NCBI GenBank assembly: GCA_022712335.1
Contig: JALAGR010000102.1
Coordinates: 1 to 5,105 of the forward strand
DNA from: Pediococcus sp.
GTDB taxonomy: Bacteria > Bacillota > Bacilli > Lactobacillales > Lactobacillaceae
Direction of reading: 5' to 3'
DNA: 5,105 nucleotides
A program made the translations under genes and the position numbers. Below the pieces are notes generated by a model. The model searched no databases, was not told the DNA's origin, and saw only the letters and a program-made list of their open reading frames with translations. This document shows positions 5,055 through 5,105 of the stretch, one piece after another (the first letter of the stretch is position 1; every line of letters starts with the position of its first letter).

Positions 5055-5105
5055 TTAGTTTTTGGCAAATAAACTAGTTAAGTATTTCATGAAACGTTCT
5101 AGATA
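5055..5105 (-). CDS. 3' end of an unidentified gene, cut by the right edge
   Basis: The minus strand is open from the window edge for 16 codons, ending in YLERFMKYLTSLFAKN and a TAA at 5057-5055. A minus-oriented intrinsic terminator follows 12 nt later, which is the main reason to accept this as a real gene end. The visible tail is a short, basic, aromatic-rich, probably helical segment and does not identify a family. The gene has the same orientation as the antiporter but is separated from it by the terminator. Confidence 0.65.
   Translation of the reverse strand, partial: YLERFMKYLTSLFAKN

Noticed and set aside
4817..5068. Minus-strand open frame overlapping the antiporter start
   Set aside because: It runs through the terminator at 5009-5042 and the ribosome binding site, and is out of frame with the well-supported antiporter N-terminus.

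Overview
The window looks like chromosome from a low-GC Gram-positive of the order Lactobacillales, most likely family Lactobacillaceae (a Pediococcus or Lactiplantibacillus-like genome). This is inferred from AT-rich composition, strong AGGAGG-type ribosome binding sites, compact gene spacing, intrinsic terminators and the character of the proteins. No genus marker is present, so the assignment stays tentative.

Layout, left to right. Positions 1-92 hold the probable start of a minus-strand gene that runs off the left edge, with its own promoter (122-150). Diverging from it is a plus-strand promoter candidate (168-196), a protein-free and unusually structured stretch (about 203-365), and a very strong terminator (366-406). 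Together these look like an independent small RNA gene of about 200 nt that I do not recognise. Next come two minus-strand genes whose stop and start codons overlap: an XRE-family regulator (1261-1683) followed by an unusual SAM-dependent methyltransferase-like protein (410-1261). The 302-bp gap at 1684-1985 carries two divergent promoters, a set of repeated GTG(N)ACAA motifs around the regulator's promoter, and several hairpin-forming repeats. The plus-strand gene at 1986-2918 encodes a membrane-anchored alpha/beta hydrolase. It converges on a minus-strand CPA1-type Na+/H+ antiporter (2989-4965), and the two share one long bidirectional terminator whose flanks contain both stop codons. At the right edge another minus-strand gene ends (5055-5105), followed by its terminator (5009-5042), 43 bp before the antiporter start.

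How the genes relate. The regulator and methyltransferase form a translationally coupled pair, so the methyltransferase is probably controlled together with the regulator, perhaps by autorepression. The hydrolase and the antiporter are single-gene units of housekeeping or stress type, with no evident link to the pair. The least explained parts are the candidate structured RNA at 203-406 and the regulator/methyltransferase pair. I found no CRISPR array, insertion sequence, tRNA, rRNA or phage gene.
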